A stretch of DNA of 64,000 bases from JANNMJ01 sp031426455 (GTDB lineage Bacteria; Bacteroidota; Bacteroidia; Cytophagales; Hymenobacteraceae): assembly GCA_031426455.1 (NCBI GenBank), contig JANPLI010000139.1, positions 1 to 64,000 on the forward strand, in the 5' to 3' direction. The notes beneath the pieces were generated by a model. It ran no database searches, had not been told where the DNA came from, and saw only the letters and a list, made by a program, of their open reading frames with translations. Numbering within the stretch: position 1 is the first letter of the stretch; each line of letters opens with the position of its first letter. Of this stretch, positions 8,250 through 15,879 are shown piece after piece. A program made the translations under genes and the position numbers.

Positions 8250-9009
8250 CCGAAGTGGGTGTTTGCAAAAACCGGCGCACGTAGGCGTTGAAAGCGGCGG
8301 AGTGTTCCATCATCGGGGCGTGGCCACAGTGGTCGAGGAAGCGCACCGTGGCGTTGGGCAGCAGTCGGGCAAACTCGTGGGCCACGTGGGGCGGCGTGAT
8401 GGTATCGTTCAAACCCCAGACTAGCAGCGTAGGTTGGGGCAGACGTTTCAATTCTTTCGCCAGGTTGTGGCGCTGGGCAGATTTGGCGATCGCGATGATT
8501 CGCATACACTTGGCGTTGGACGTGACGATGCTGAACACTTCGTCCACCAGCGCCTTATTGGCTACGGCGGGGTCGTAAAAAGTGTACGCCACTTTGTCGC
8601 GCACGAAGTCGTAGTTCCCGCGTTTGGGAAACGAACCGCCCATTCCGTCCTCGAACAAACCGCTGGAACCGGTCAGGATCAGCCGCTGCACCAGACTTGA
8701 TTGCCGGAGCGCGAATACCAGCCCGACGTGCCCACCCAGCGAGTTGCCGATCAATGTCAGATCGCGGAGGCCAAGCAGGCGCACGAAGTCGGTGACGTAT
8801 TCGGCCAGCCCGGGGACGCCCGCGCTCAACAGCGGCATTTCGTAGATGGGTAGCAGCGGAATCAGCACCCGATGGGTAGTGCGGAATTCTTCGACCACGC
8901 CCGTCCAGTTCGAGAGGTTGCCGAACAGCCCGTGCAGCAGCAGCAGCACGGGGCCGGTACCCTCATCAATAAACTGGAATTCGCCTTGCTGTCGAATGGA
9001 GTAGGTCAT
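8227..9009 (-). CDS. Alpha/beta-fold hydrolase
   Basis: A 260-aa serine hydrolase of the alpha/beta fold. The oxyanion segment LLLHGLFGNLSNW is near residue 27, and the nucleophile elbow GNSLGGHVG places Ser near residue 91. The acid is probably the Asp of LLVWGLNDTITPPH, and the catalytic His is in DHCGHAPMMEHSAAF. The substrate is unknown. The start overlaps the amidotransferase stop by 4 bp (ATGA). The C-terminal codons lie inside a heptamer array, so the last residues are repeat-derived. Confidence 0.88.
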   Translation of the reverse strand: MTYSIRQQGEFQFIDEGTGPVLLLLHGLFGNLSNWTGVVEEFRTTHRVLIPLLPIYEMPLLSAGVPGLAEYVTDFVRLLGLRDLTLIGNSLGGHVGLVFALRQSSLVQRLILTGSSGLFEDGMGGSFPKRGNYDFVRDKVAYTFYDPAVANKALVDEVFSIVTSNAKCMRIIAIAKSAQRHNLAKELKRLPQPTLLVWGLNDTITPPHVAHEFARLLPNATVRFLDHCGHAPMMEHSAAFNAYVRRFLQTPTSVQLAVSD

Positions 9010-9641
9010 AGGAACGCCGGTGCGGCACCCAACGATAAGGCAGCCGACGCACCGTAAGCAATATTACACGCCTCGGCCCAGTTGCGCAGCATCGCCAGGC
9101 CCTGCGCGGTGAGTACGGCTTCCGGGTGAAATTGCAGGCCGCTGAGCCTGAGGCCCGGCACGTGCGCGGCCATTAGCTCCGGTGGAGCAGCAATCGCTTC
9201 GGTTACCGCCAGCGGAACGAGCGCGGAACTCTCGGTCGACACGACCAGCGAATGGTACCGCGTGACCGTCAGGCGCCGTGCCAGCCCACCAAAAAACGGC
9301 CCGTCGGCCTGTACGGTTATCTCCGAAAGTTTGCCGTGCATCGGCCGCTGGGCCAACTGCAGCCGGGCACCTACCAGCTCGCCGATGGCCTGGTGCCCCA
9401 GGCAGATGCCCAGCACGGGCACCCGACCAGCCCAGCGCGCCAGCGTGGGCATCAGGCAGCCCGCCCGCGCCGGGGTGCCGGGGCCAGGCGACAGCACCAG
9501 CGCCCGAAACGGTATCCGCTCGACCTCGCGCCGCGCCGCCGTATTGCGCACCACCCGAACCGTCAGCCCCAACTGCCCGAAATAATCCAGCAGATTGTAA
9601 GTGAACGAGTCGTAGTTGTCGAGCAGCAGCAGATCGGTCAC
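9006..9641 (-). CDS. pabA: Anthranilate/aminodeoxychorismate synthase glutamine amidotransferase
   Basis: A 211-aa class I glutamine amidotransferase that would supply ammonia to anthranilate synthase (TrpG) or aminodeoxychorismate synthase (PabA). Seen: LLLDNYDSFTYNLLDYFGQLG at the N terminus, LVLSPGPGTP, the catalytic Cys in PVLGICLGHQAIGE, and the His-Glu pair in LSGLQFHPEAVLT. The start is GTG at 9641, where the family motif begins immediately. No trpE or pabB partner is adjacent, so TrpG versus PabA cannot be settled here. A tandem-repeat hairpin lies directly upstream. Confidence 0.88.
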   Translation of the reverse strand: MTDLLLLDNYDSFTYNLLDYFGQLGLTVRVVRNTAARREVERIPFRALVLSPGPGTPARAGCLMPTLARWAGRVPVLGICLGHQAIGELVGARLQLAQRPMHGKLSEITVQADGPFFGGLARRLTVTRYHSLVVSTESSALVPLAVTEAIAAPPELMAAHVPGLRLSGLQFHPEAVLTAQGLAMLRNWAEACNIAYGASAALSLGAAPAFL

Positions 9642-9644
9642 GCT

Positions 9645-9738
9645 TGGCTGAATGACTGAGTGACTGAATGACTGAGTGACTGAGTGACCGCTTGAACGAC
9701 AGAAAGCCGCTCAGTCACTCAGCCACTCAGCCGCTCAG
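9645..9738. repeat. Octamer array with inverted arm (unit TGACTGAG)
   Basis: Six octamers run from 9645 to 9692 (TGGCTGAA, TGACTGAG, TGACTGAA, TGACTGAG, TGACTGAG, TGACCGCT). After a 14-bp spacer, four octamers of the reverse complement follow at 9707-9738 (CCGCTCAG, TCACTCAG, CCACTCAG, CCGCTCAG). The two arms can form a long stem with G-T tolerance. The array occupies essentially the whole junction between the YqeY-like gene stop (9742) and the amidotransferase start (9641). Confidence 0.85.
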
Positions 9739-9741
9739 TTC

Positions 9742-10209
9742 TTAAAAGTCGGTGTTGTTGAGCAGTGCGCCAACGGCCTGCGAGATGGCGCGACCGTCGG
9801 CTTGGCCGCTGAGTTCACGCGACGCAACGCCCATCACCTTGCCGAGGTCGGAAGGGCCGTGGGCCCCCACGCGGAGGATGATTTCGGCCAGCCGGACCCG
9901 CAGTTGCCCCTGGTCGAGCTGCGCGGGCAGAAATTCTTCGATGATCGCCAACTCGGCCAGTTCCTGCTCTTCTAGCTCGGAGCGATACTGTTCCTTGTAA
10001 ACCTGGGCCGATTCCCGGCGCTGCTTGGCGGCCTTGTTGAGGAGTTTCAGTTCGGCCTCCGGGGTCAGGACGCCGTCTTCGGCGGCCCCTTTCTCGGTTT
10101 CGGCCAACAAAATGGCCGATTTGATGCCCCGCAGGGCCGTCAGACGGATTTTATCCTTGGCCAGCATAGCCTGTTTGATGGCGGCGTCGATGTCGGTTTT
10201 GAGAGACAT
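9742..10209 (-). CDS. GatB/YqeY domain protein
   Basis: A 155-aa protein of the YqeY family, which shares the C-terminal helical domain of GatB that contacts tRNA. Seen: SLKTDIDAAIKQAMLAKDKIRLTALRGIKSAI, EFLPAQLDQGQLRVRLAEII, and GKVMGVASRELSGQADGRAISQAV. I chose MSLKTDID at 10209 because the in-frame extension to 10242 (MLSQSVTQSKV) is simply translated octamer repeat. The family role in bacteria is not well defined. Confidence 0.88.
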   Translation of the reverse strand: MSLKTDIDAAIKQAMLAKDKIRLTALRGIKSAILLAETEKGAAEDGVLTPEAELKLLNKAAKQRRESAQVYKEQYRSELEEQELAELAIIEEFLPAQLDQGQLRVRLAEIILRVGAHGPSDLGKVMGVASRELSGQADGRAISQAVGALLNNTDF

Positions 10210-10215
10210 AACTTT

Positions 10216-10255
10216 TGACTGAGTGACTGATTGACTGAGCAACTGCGTGACTGTA
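10216..10255. repeat. Octamer array (unit TGACTGAG) before the YqeY-like gene
   Basis: Five 8-bp steps: TGACTGAG, TGACTGAT, TGACTGAG, CAACTGCG, TGACTGTA. The same octamer as at 9645, in the same orientation, only 7 bp upstream of the gene start. No long inverted arm is evident. It therefore lies in the divergent region shared with pdxJ. Confidence 0.75.
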
Positions 10256-10452
10256 GTGAGATGACGGGAAGTAGTGCCTAGCTGTCTGTTGTGCGGCTAC
10301 CCTGGCCTCCTGACAGCGCAAAGTACGGCGCGGCGTGGCGTAAGGGTAAATTTGAACCATTAAACCCACTGCTCGCGAAGTAACCGGTTCAGAAAAAAGC
10401 TCCGTCACGTAGCTACACAGCCAAAAAATCACTCCGTCACGCCCTCCAATCG

Positions 10453-11169
10453 GTGCCTCATCTCAGCGTCAACATCAACAAAATCGCCACGCTGCGCAAT
10501 GCGCGCGGCCACAACCGGCCTAATGTGGTGGCCACAGCCCTCGACTGCGAACGGTTTGGTGCCCAGGGCATCACGGTCCACCCACGGCCCGACGAGCGCC
10601 ACATCCGTTTTCAGGATGTGCGCGACCTGCGCCCCGTGCTGACTACTGAATTCAACATCGAGGGCAACCCCACCCCAGATTTCATTGCGCTGGTCCTCGA
10701 AAACCGGCCTGCGCAGGTCACGCTCGTGCCCGATGCGCCGGACGCCCTTACCTCCAACGCTGGCTGGGACTCGGTGCGCCACGGCGATTTTCTGCGGCCG
10801 ATCATTGCGCAGTTTCGGGCAGCCGGCATCCGGACGAGCATTTTCGTGGACCCCGACCCCGTGCAGGTCCGCGCCGCCGCTGCCACCGGCACCGACCGCA
10901 TTGAGCTGTACACCGAAGCCTACGCCGCCGGCTACCCAACTGACCGCGCCGCCGCCGTGGCGCCGTTCGTCTTGGCGGCAGCCGCGGCCGCCGAAATGGG
11001 CCTCGGCCTGAATGCCGGTCACGATCTCGACCTCGACAATCTCGCCTACTTCGCGCATTCTCTGCCGAACTTGCTGGAAGTCAGCATTGGCCACGCCCTG
11101 GTGTGCGACGCGCTGTACCTGGGGCTGGAAAACACGATCCAGGCTTACCGGCGGGCGTTGCGGCCGTAA
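10453..11169 (+). CDS. pdxJ: Pyridoxine 5'-phosphate synthase
   Basis: Catalyses the last ring-closing step of DXP-dependent vitamin B6 synthesis, from 1-deoxyxylulose 5-phosphate and 3-amino-2-oxopropyl phosphate. The family begins with LSVNINKIATLRNARG, followed by GITVHPRPDERHI, EFNIEGNP, TLVPDAP, GIRTSIFVDPD, DRIELYTEAYA, LNAGHDLDLDNL and EVSIGHAL. It is 238 aa, the usual length. The start is GTG at 10453, as no ATG precedes the conserved N terminus in frame. It is transcribed away from the YqeY-like gene and is followed after 35 bp by selU. Confidence 0.96.
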   Translation: MPHLSVNINKIATLRNARGHNRPNVVATALDCERFGAQGITVHPRPDERHIRFQDVRDLRPVLTTEFNIEGNPTPDFIALVLENRPAQVTLVPDAPDALTSNAGWDSVRHGDFLRPIIAQFRAAGIRTSIFVDPDPVQVRAAAATGTDRIELYTEAYAAGYPTDRAAAVAPFVLAAAAAAEMGLGLNAGHDLDLDNLAYFAHSLPNLLEVSIGHALVCDALYLGLENTIQAYRRALRP

Positions 11170-11204
11170 CGTCCCTCCTCGCCCACCCCTACGTTTTACT
11201 GGTA

Positions 11205-12239
11205 ATGATCCATCCTGTTCCACTGGCGGCTTTTCTGGCCGATACGTCCGCCCCGCTCCTCGACGTGCGGGCGCCCGTGGAATTTGCGCAGGGTCATATC
11301 CCCGGCGCCCGTTCACTGCCGCTTTTTTCCGACGACGAGCGGGCCCGCATCGGCACCACTTACAAGCAGGTTTCGCCGGAAAAAGCCGTGTTGCTGGGCC
11401 TGGATTTTTTTGGGCCGAAGCTGCGGACGCTCGTCGAGCAGGCCCGCAAACTGGCGCCCGGTCAGGAAGTGCGCCTGCACTGCTGGCGCGGCGGAATGCG
11501 TTCCGGCGCTGTGGCCTGGCTCCTTAACCTGGCCGGGCTGGACGTGCAGTTGCTGCAAGGCGGTTACAAGGAATACCGCCGCTGGGCCGGGCAGATCTTC
11601 GCCGACGAAGCCGCCACCGCGCCGCTACGGGTGCTGGGCGGTTTTACCGGCGCCGGTAAAACCGACGTCCTGCACGAGCTGGCCCGGCGCGGCGAGGCAG
11701 TGGTCGATCTGGAAGGGCTGGCGCACCATAAAGGCTCGGCATTCGGCGCTATCGGGCAACCCACGCAGCCCACGCAGGAGCAGTTCGAAAACGAGCTGGC
11801 CTGGGCGCTACACCGCACCGCGCAAGCGTACCCCGGTCAGTCGATCTGGGTCGAGGACGAAAGCCGCTCGGTGGGTGCCGTTTCGTTGCCACCGCTGTTC
11901 TACGAGCGCCTGCGCGCCGCGCCGCTAACCGTACTGGACGTGCCCCGCGACGCCCGTGTGGCCAAGCTGGCCGACGAATACGGCCGCGAAGACCCTCAAA
12001 AACTTGCTCTGGCCGTGATGCGCATCGGCAAAAAGCTTGGTGGCCTGGCCACCAAGCAGGCGCTGGGCGCCATCGTGGAAGGCGACTTCGTCACGATGGT
12101 CGAACGCGTGCTGGACTATTACGACAAAGCCTACGGCTATGGGTTGGAGGGCCGCGCTGGGCAAACCATGCGGGTAGCGACAGATACGGTGAACGCTGCA
12201 CTGAATGCGAAATTGATCAACCATAAGCTTCCCGAATGA
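11205..12239 (+). CDS. selU: tRNA 2-selenouridine synthase
   Basis: This enzyme (also named MnmH) replaces the sulfur of 2-thiouridine at the wobble position of certain tRNAs with selenium, using selenophosphate. The 344-aa protein has an N-terminal rhodanese domain (DVRAPVEFAQGHIPGARSLPLF, active Cys in VRLHCWRGGMRSG near residue 100). A P-loop domain follows (RVLGGFTGAGKTDVLHELARRG). I chose ATG 11205 (MIHPVPLAAFLAD) because the longer frame overlaps pdxJ coding sequence. Its donor-making partner selD is two genes downstream. Confidence 0.94.
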   Translation: MIHPVPLAAFLADTSAPLLDVRAPVEFAQGHIPGARSLPLFSDDERARIGTTYKQVSPEKAVLLGLDFFGPKLRTLVEQARKLAPGQEVRLHCWRGGMRSGAVAWLLNLAGLDVQLLQGGYKEYRRWAGQIFADEAATAPLRVLGGFTGAGKTDVLHELARRGEAVVDLEGLAHHKGSAFGAIGQPTQPTQEQFENELAWALHRTAQAYPGQSIWVEDESRSVGAVSLPPLFYERLRAAPLTVLDVPRDARVAKLADEYGREDPQKLALAVMRIGKKLGGLATKQALGAIVEGDFVTMVERVLDYYDKAYGYGLEGRAGQTMRVATDTVNAALNAKLINHKLPE

Positions 12240-12742
12240 GCGACCGTATCAAGCAGCAGGCTCAAAAAAACATTGCACAGTATGGACTGCACATTCTTCA
12301 CATACTGGGTGATACGGAGGGAGCGTGTTTCACGTACAGCATCGGCCTCTACGAGACGTTTGGCCATCCCGAAATCATTTTATTGGGTTTGAAAGCAGAA
12401 GTAGCGCACAGCATTCTAAATGCGATGGCTGACGTCATCCGCGACCATCACTCCTTCGATTCTCACTTGTTTTACGATGATATTCTGGGCGGTTATTCGT
12501 GTTATATGCTGCCGGTCGAGCAGCAGCATTACGACGCATATGTGGGCCAAGCTGTATCATATTATGGACACACTGATTTTCCGTTGCTCCAATGCGTATA
12601 CCCCAGCGTTGAGGGAGTCTATCCGTGGAATAAAAATGCTTCTGAAAGCCTCCAATGGTTTGAACCGTTGTTGGGACAACCCGACATTACTATCGATCTT
12701 CAACGGTTGGGCCTGAGTAATTCCCCTAATACCGCCACGTAA
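12236..12742 (+). CDS. DUF4262 domain protein between selU and selD
   Basis: A 168-aa cytoplasmic protein starting within the selU stop (ATGA, 4-bp overlap) and ending 14 bp before selD. Recognisable DUF4262 features are GDTEGACFTYSIGLYETFGHPEIILLGL near the N terminus and DFPLLQCVYPSVEGVYPWN near the C terminus. Codon use is visibly more AT-rich than in the two flanking selenium genes, suggesting a later arrival. The function of this family is unknown. Translational coupling to selU makes a link to tRNA selenation possible but unproven. Confidence 0.75.
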   Translation: MSDRIKQQAQKNIAQYGLHILHILGDTEGACFTYSIGLYETFGHPEIILLGLKAEVAHSILNAMADVIRDHHSFDSHLFYDDILGGYSCYMLPVEQQHYDAYVGQAVSYYGHTDFPLLQCVYPSVEGVYPWNKNASESLQWFEPLLGQPDITIDLQRLGLSNSPNTAT

Positions 12743-12756
12743 AACCTGTTTGTTGT

Positions 12757-13866
12757 ATGGAATCCCCCCAAGTAGCCGCAGCGGCCGCCCTGCCCCTTGC
12801 CATCAAGCTAACTCACTACTCCCACGGCGCAGGTTGCGGCTGCAAGATTGCGCCGGCCGTGCTGGACAAAATCCTCCATTCCGGCCTGGCGGCGCCTGCA
12901 CCCGTGGATGCGCGCCTGCTGGTGGGTAACGCCTCGCGCGACGATGCCGCCGTCTGGCGCCTGCCCGAATCGGCTGGTGGCCCCGACGGACAGTGCCTGA
13001 TTTCCACCACCGACTTTTTTATGCCCATCGTCGATGATGCCTTCGACTTTGGGCGCATCGCCGCCGCCAACGCCATTTCCGACGTGTACGCGATGGGCGG
13101 CACCCCCGTGCTGGCCATTGCCATTCTGGGTTGGCCAATTGATAAGCTGCCGCCGGAAGTGGCTGGCCGGGTGCTCGACGGCGCCCGCGCCATCTGCGCC
13201 GAAGCCGGTATTGCACTGGCTGGCGGGCATTCCATCGACGCGCCGGAACCCATTTTCGGCCTCGCCGTGAATGGGCTGGTCCGCGAGGCACACCTGAAAC
13301 GAAACGACACCGCCGCGCCCAGCTGCCGCCTTTACCTGACCAAGCCGCTCGGCGTGGGCATTCTCAGTACGGCCCAAAAGAAGGACCTGCTGAAAGCGGA
13401 GGACGCCGACGTAGCCCCGCGCCAGATGCGCCAACTGAACCGCGTGGGCGCCGCCCTGGGGGCGCTGCCCGGCGTCCGGGCGATGACCGATGTGACCGGC
13501 TTTGGCCTTCTCGGCCACCTGGGCGAAGTCTGTGCGGGCTCCGGCGTGGTGGCCGAAATCGTGTTCGACCAAGTACCCGTGTTGCCGGAGGCGTTGACGT
13601 ATCTGCGGCAGGGGGCGGTACCGGGCGGCACGGGGCGTAACTGGGCATCCTATGGCCATACGGTCGGCCCGCTGCCGTCAGAGGAAGCTCGGTTGCTGCT
13701 CGCCGACCCCCAAACGTCCGGGGGGCTGTTGGTATGCGTAGCACCCGACGCCGTGGCCGACGCAGAGCGCATTTTTACCGCCTTCGGGCTGACGCCGCAA
13801 CCATTCGGCGAGCTGCGCGAGCGGCGCGAAAGCGACGCGCCGGGGGTGCTGATAACCGTCAGGTAA
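12757..13866 (+). CDS. selD: Selenide, water dikinase
   Basis: Makes selenophosphate from selenide and ATP. The N-terminal active site YSHGAGCGCK is intact, with Cys (not selenocysteine) at the catalytic position and the essential Lys three residues later. Other landmarks are STTDFFMPIVDDAFDFGRIAAANAISDVYAMGG, AGGHSIDAPEPIFGLAVNG, MTDVTGFGLLGH and LLLADPQTSGGLLV. The 369-aa length is normal. With selU nearby and no selA or selB in the window, the local use of selenium is tRNA modification. Whether selenoprotein genes exist elsewhere cannot be judged. Confidence 0.96.
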   Translation: MESPQVAAAAALPLAIKLTHYSHGAGCGCKIAPAVLDKILHSGLAAPAPVDARLLVGNASRDDAAVWRLPESAGGPDGQCLISTTDFFMPIVDDAFDFGRIAAANAISDVYAMGGTPVLAIAILGWPIDKLPPEVAGRVLDGARAICAEAGIALAGGHSIDAPEPIFGLAVNGLVREAHLKRNDTAAPSCRLYLTKPLGVGILSTAQKKDLLKAEDADVAPRQMRQLNRVGAALGALPGVRAMTDVTGFGLLGHLGEVCAGSGVVAEIVFDQVPVLPEALTYLRQGAVPGGTGRNWASYGHTVGPLPSEEARLLLADPQTSGGLLVCVAPDAVADAERIFTAFGLTPQPFGELRERRESDAPGVLITVR

Positions 13867-13942
13867 CGACGTCTTTCCGCGCAAACTAATCGGCCGCTGG
13901 CCCGGTTGCTTTAGCCAGTCAAGGTGGCTTTTCTATTACGTA

Positions 13943-14137
13943 ATGATGCTGCAATTATTTTTGATCGGTCTGCTTTTCCTGACGGCGTTGGCCTACGTAG
14001 CTCGTCTGGTTTGGCGTTCGTTTGCAGCGCCGGCTGCTGGCGCGGGCTGCGCGAAGGGTTGCGGCGGCTGCTCCGTCGCGGTGACGGCGAAACTGGCGCA
14101 GGTCGAAGGGAATGCCCGACGTGGCGTTTCCAACTAA
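13943..14137 (+). CDS. Small Cys-rich single-pass membrane protein (FeoB-associated type)
   Basis: A 64-aa protein with one N-terminal transmembrane helix (MLQLFLIGLLFLTALAYVARLVW). It is followed by a small Cys cluster, AGCAKGCGGCS, and a short polar tail. This architecture matches the FeoB-associated Cys-rich membrane proteins of Bacteroidota. No feo gene is adjacent, so an iron-transport role is inferred from family resemblance only. A second ATG directly after the first could also be the start. It lies 76 bp after selD. Confidence 0.7.
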   Translation: MMLQLFLIGLLFLTALAYVARLVWRSFAAPAAGAGCAKGCGGCSVAVTAKLAQVEGNARRGVSN

Positions 14138-14260
14138 GCTGCGCTTCGGTCGCCTTTCGTCAGGAGCATCCGCATCCAATCCGCTGACGCTTGCGTAACA
14201 GGCCGCGAGCCGCATCTTCAGCGGTTTTTCATTCGAAATTTTAGCCCCCTTTCGCCCCCG

Positions 14261-14608
14261 ATGCAAGATAAAAGAGAAGAGCGCACCCTCACGGCAATGG
14301 AAAACCGGCTGCGCCAGGAAGGCTTCAAAATCGATTTCAACGTAGCGGACGGTCGCCTGACGACCATCGAGCAGGATAACGACCGGCCCCGCTCGTGGGC
14401 TGCGGCCGATGTGCGCATCGTCGATTTCTACCGTTTCGAAGGCGAGTCGAATCCGGACGATATGGCGATCCTGTACGCCATCGAAACGGTGGATGGCACG
14501 AAGGGGACCATTTCCAACTCCTACGGCACTTATGCCGATGCCGATACGGATACCTTCATCCTGGAAGTGGAAAACTTGGGTAAAAACCTGGATAAAGCTG
14601 TCAAATAG
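14261..14608 (+). CDS. Small conserved cytoplasmic protein
   Basis: A 115-aa acidic protein with no signal or membrane segment. The conserved core is VDFYRFEGESNPDDMAILYAIE followed by KGTISNSYGTYADADTD. Similar short Bacteroidota proteins are often labelled 'phosphoribosylpyrophosphate synthetase', but I see no PRPP-synthetase motif and regard that label as an inherited error. A strong intrinsic terminator follows 43 bp downstream. Confidence 0.7.
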   Translation: MQDKREERTLTAMENRLRQEGFKIDFNVADGRLTTIEQDNDRPRSWAAADVRIVDFYRFEGESNPDDMAILYAIETVDGTKGTISNSYGTYADADTDTFILEVENLGKNLDKAVK

Positions 14609-14650
14609 ACCGCTGGAGTTTTTGAGCCCGCAGCCGCCGCTGATGTCCTG

Positions 14651-14693
14651 GACCGCTGATGAGTTCGTTGCTCGTCGGCGGTCTTTGTTTTTT
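14651..14693 (+). terminator. Intrinsic terminator after the small conserved gene
   Basis: A 13-bp stem (GACCGCTGATGAG with CTCGTCGGCGGTC, including G-T pairs) and a 7-nt loop are followed by TTTGTTTTTT. It lies between convergent genes and would end plus-strand transcription. Confidence 0.8.
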
Positions 14694-14708
14694 CAGCGGC
14701 CTCAGCGG

Positions 14709-15752
14709 TCAGCCCCACACCTTCGTGCCTTCCGTGCAGTTGCGGCACATCTCGATGTGTTCGCGGCCTTTCAGCAACTGGCGACGGAACTGCTGATATT
14801 TGGGTCCTTGCCAAAGCGCGCGGAACGATTGGTGTTGCAGTTCGCCCAGTTGGTGGTCCGCGTCTTTGTCGAAGCAACAGGGCACGACGCGGCCGTCCCA
14901 GGTCACCACGCACGAGTGCCACATTTTCCAGCAATGGTTCAGCAGCTTGCTTTTTACCTGCCACGTGCCCGTAGCGGGGCTTTGCTGATACCGGGAATAG
15001 TAATCGATGGTCGGAATGAGTGGCGAGCCGTTCGCGTAATCGTAAATCTGGGCGGTTTTAAACCATACATCATCCACGCCGATGCTGCGGGCCAGCAGGC
15101 GGGCTTCTTCGATCTGGTGTTCGTTGGGGCGCACCACCAGAAACTGAAAGACGACCATCGGCGTAGCCGACTTTAGCTCCTTCTTCCATTTGACGATATT
15201 GCGGGCGCCCGCCAGCACCTTCTCGATCTGGCCGCCCACCCGATACTGTTCATATACTTCCTGCGTCGTGCCGTCGAGGGAGATGATGAGCCGGTCCAGT
15301 CCGCTTTCTACCGTCCGGCGCGCCACCGCGTCCGTCAGGTAATGACCGTTGGTGGAGGTGGCCGTGTAGAGGTTCCGGTCGGCGGCGTAGCGCACGTGTT
15401 CCAGAAAACGCGGGTGCAGATACGGTTCTCCCTGAAAGTAGAAAATCAGGTAAAGCAGCTCGCGGTGAAGCTGGTCGATCGTGGCCCGAAACACTTCATC
15501 GGGCAGCATTCCCGTGGGCCGCGTAAACGAGCGTAGGCCGCTGGGGCACTCCGGGCAGCGCAGGTTACAACTGGTTGTGGGTTCGAGCGAAAGGGCTACC
15601 GGTAGCCCCACCAGCCGGGCGCGGCCCGTCAGCCGGCTCAGGCCATACGACCCCACCACTTTCGCCGCATTCAATGCCCGGCGCCAGGTGAGTTTACGCG
15701 CGAAACGCAGGCCATCGGCCACGGCAGCACGGGAAGGTAGGGCAAGCGGCAT
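14709..15752 (-). CDS. Radical SAM/SPASM domain protein
   Basis: A 347-aa iron-sulfur enzyme. The radical SAM cluster motif is TTSCNLRCPECPSG (CxxxCxxC), followed by IFYFQGEPYLHPRF and LDRLIISLDGTTQEVYEQYR. A C-terminal SPASM-type cysteine set follows: HSCVVTWDGRVVPCCFDKDADHQLGEL and the final EMCRNCTE. SPASM enzymes typically modify peptides or proteins, or act on other large substrates. No precursor peptide gene is evident on either side, so the substrate is unknown. Start chosen at 15752 (MPLALPSRAAVADGL); a start at 15791 is possible. Confidence 0.88.
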   Translation of the reverse strand: MPLALPSRAAVADGLRFARKLTWRRALNAAKVVGSYGLSRLTGRARLVGLPVALSLEPTTSCNLRCPECPSGLRSFTRPTGMLPDEVFRATIDQLHRELLYLIFYFQGEPYLHPRFLEHVRYAADRNLYTATSTNGHYLTDAVARRTVESGLDRLIISLDGTTQEVYEQYRVGGQIEKVLAGARNIVKWKKELKSATPMVVFQFLVVRPNEHQIEEARLLARSIGVDDVWFKTAQIYDYANGSPLIPTIDYYSRYQQSPATGTWQVKSKLLNHCWKMWHSCVVTWDGRVVPCCFDKDADHQLGELQHQSFRALWQGPKYQQFRRQLLKGREHIEMCRNCTEGTKVWG

Positions 15753-15879
15753 CGCAGCGGGGCCACCGCAACGCGCGGCAGGGTGGGGCAAAGGTCGGCC
15801 CGCGCGGCAGTCCGCGCGGCTTTAGCGGCAATGGCGCTACGGGCGCTTTCGTTTCAAGCGGCCAGCCATAAGCTGTAGG

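Noticed and set aside
9645..9738. Octamer hairpin as a simple intrinsic terminator
   Set aside because: The stem is long, but no T-run follows on either strand and the genes on both sides are co-directional, so plain termination is not the best reading.
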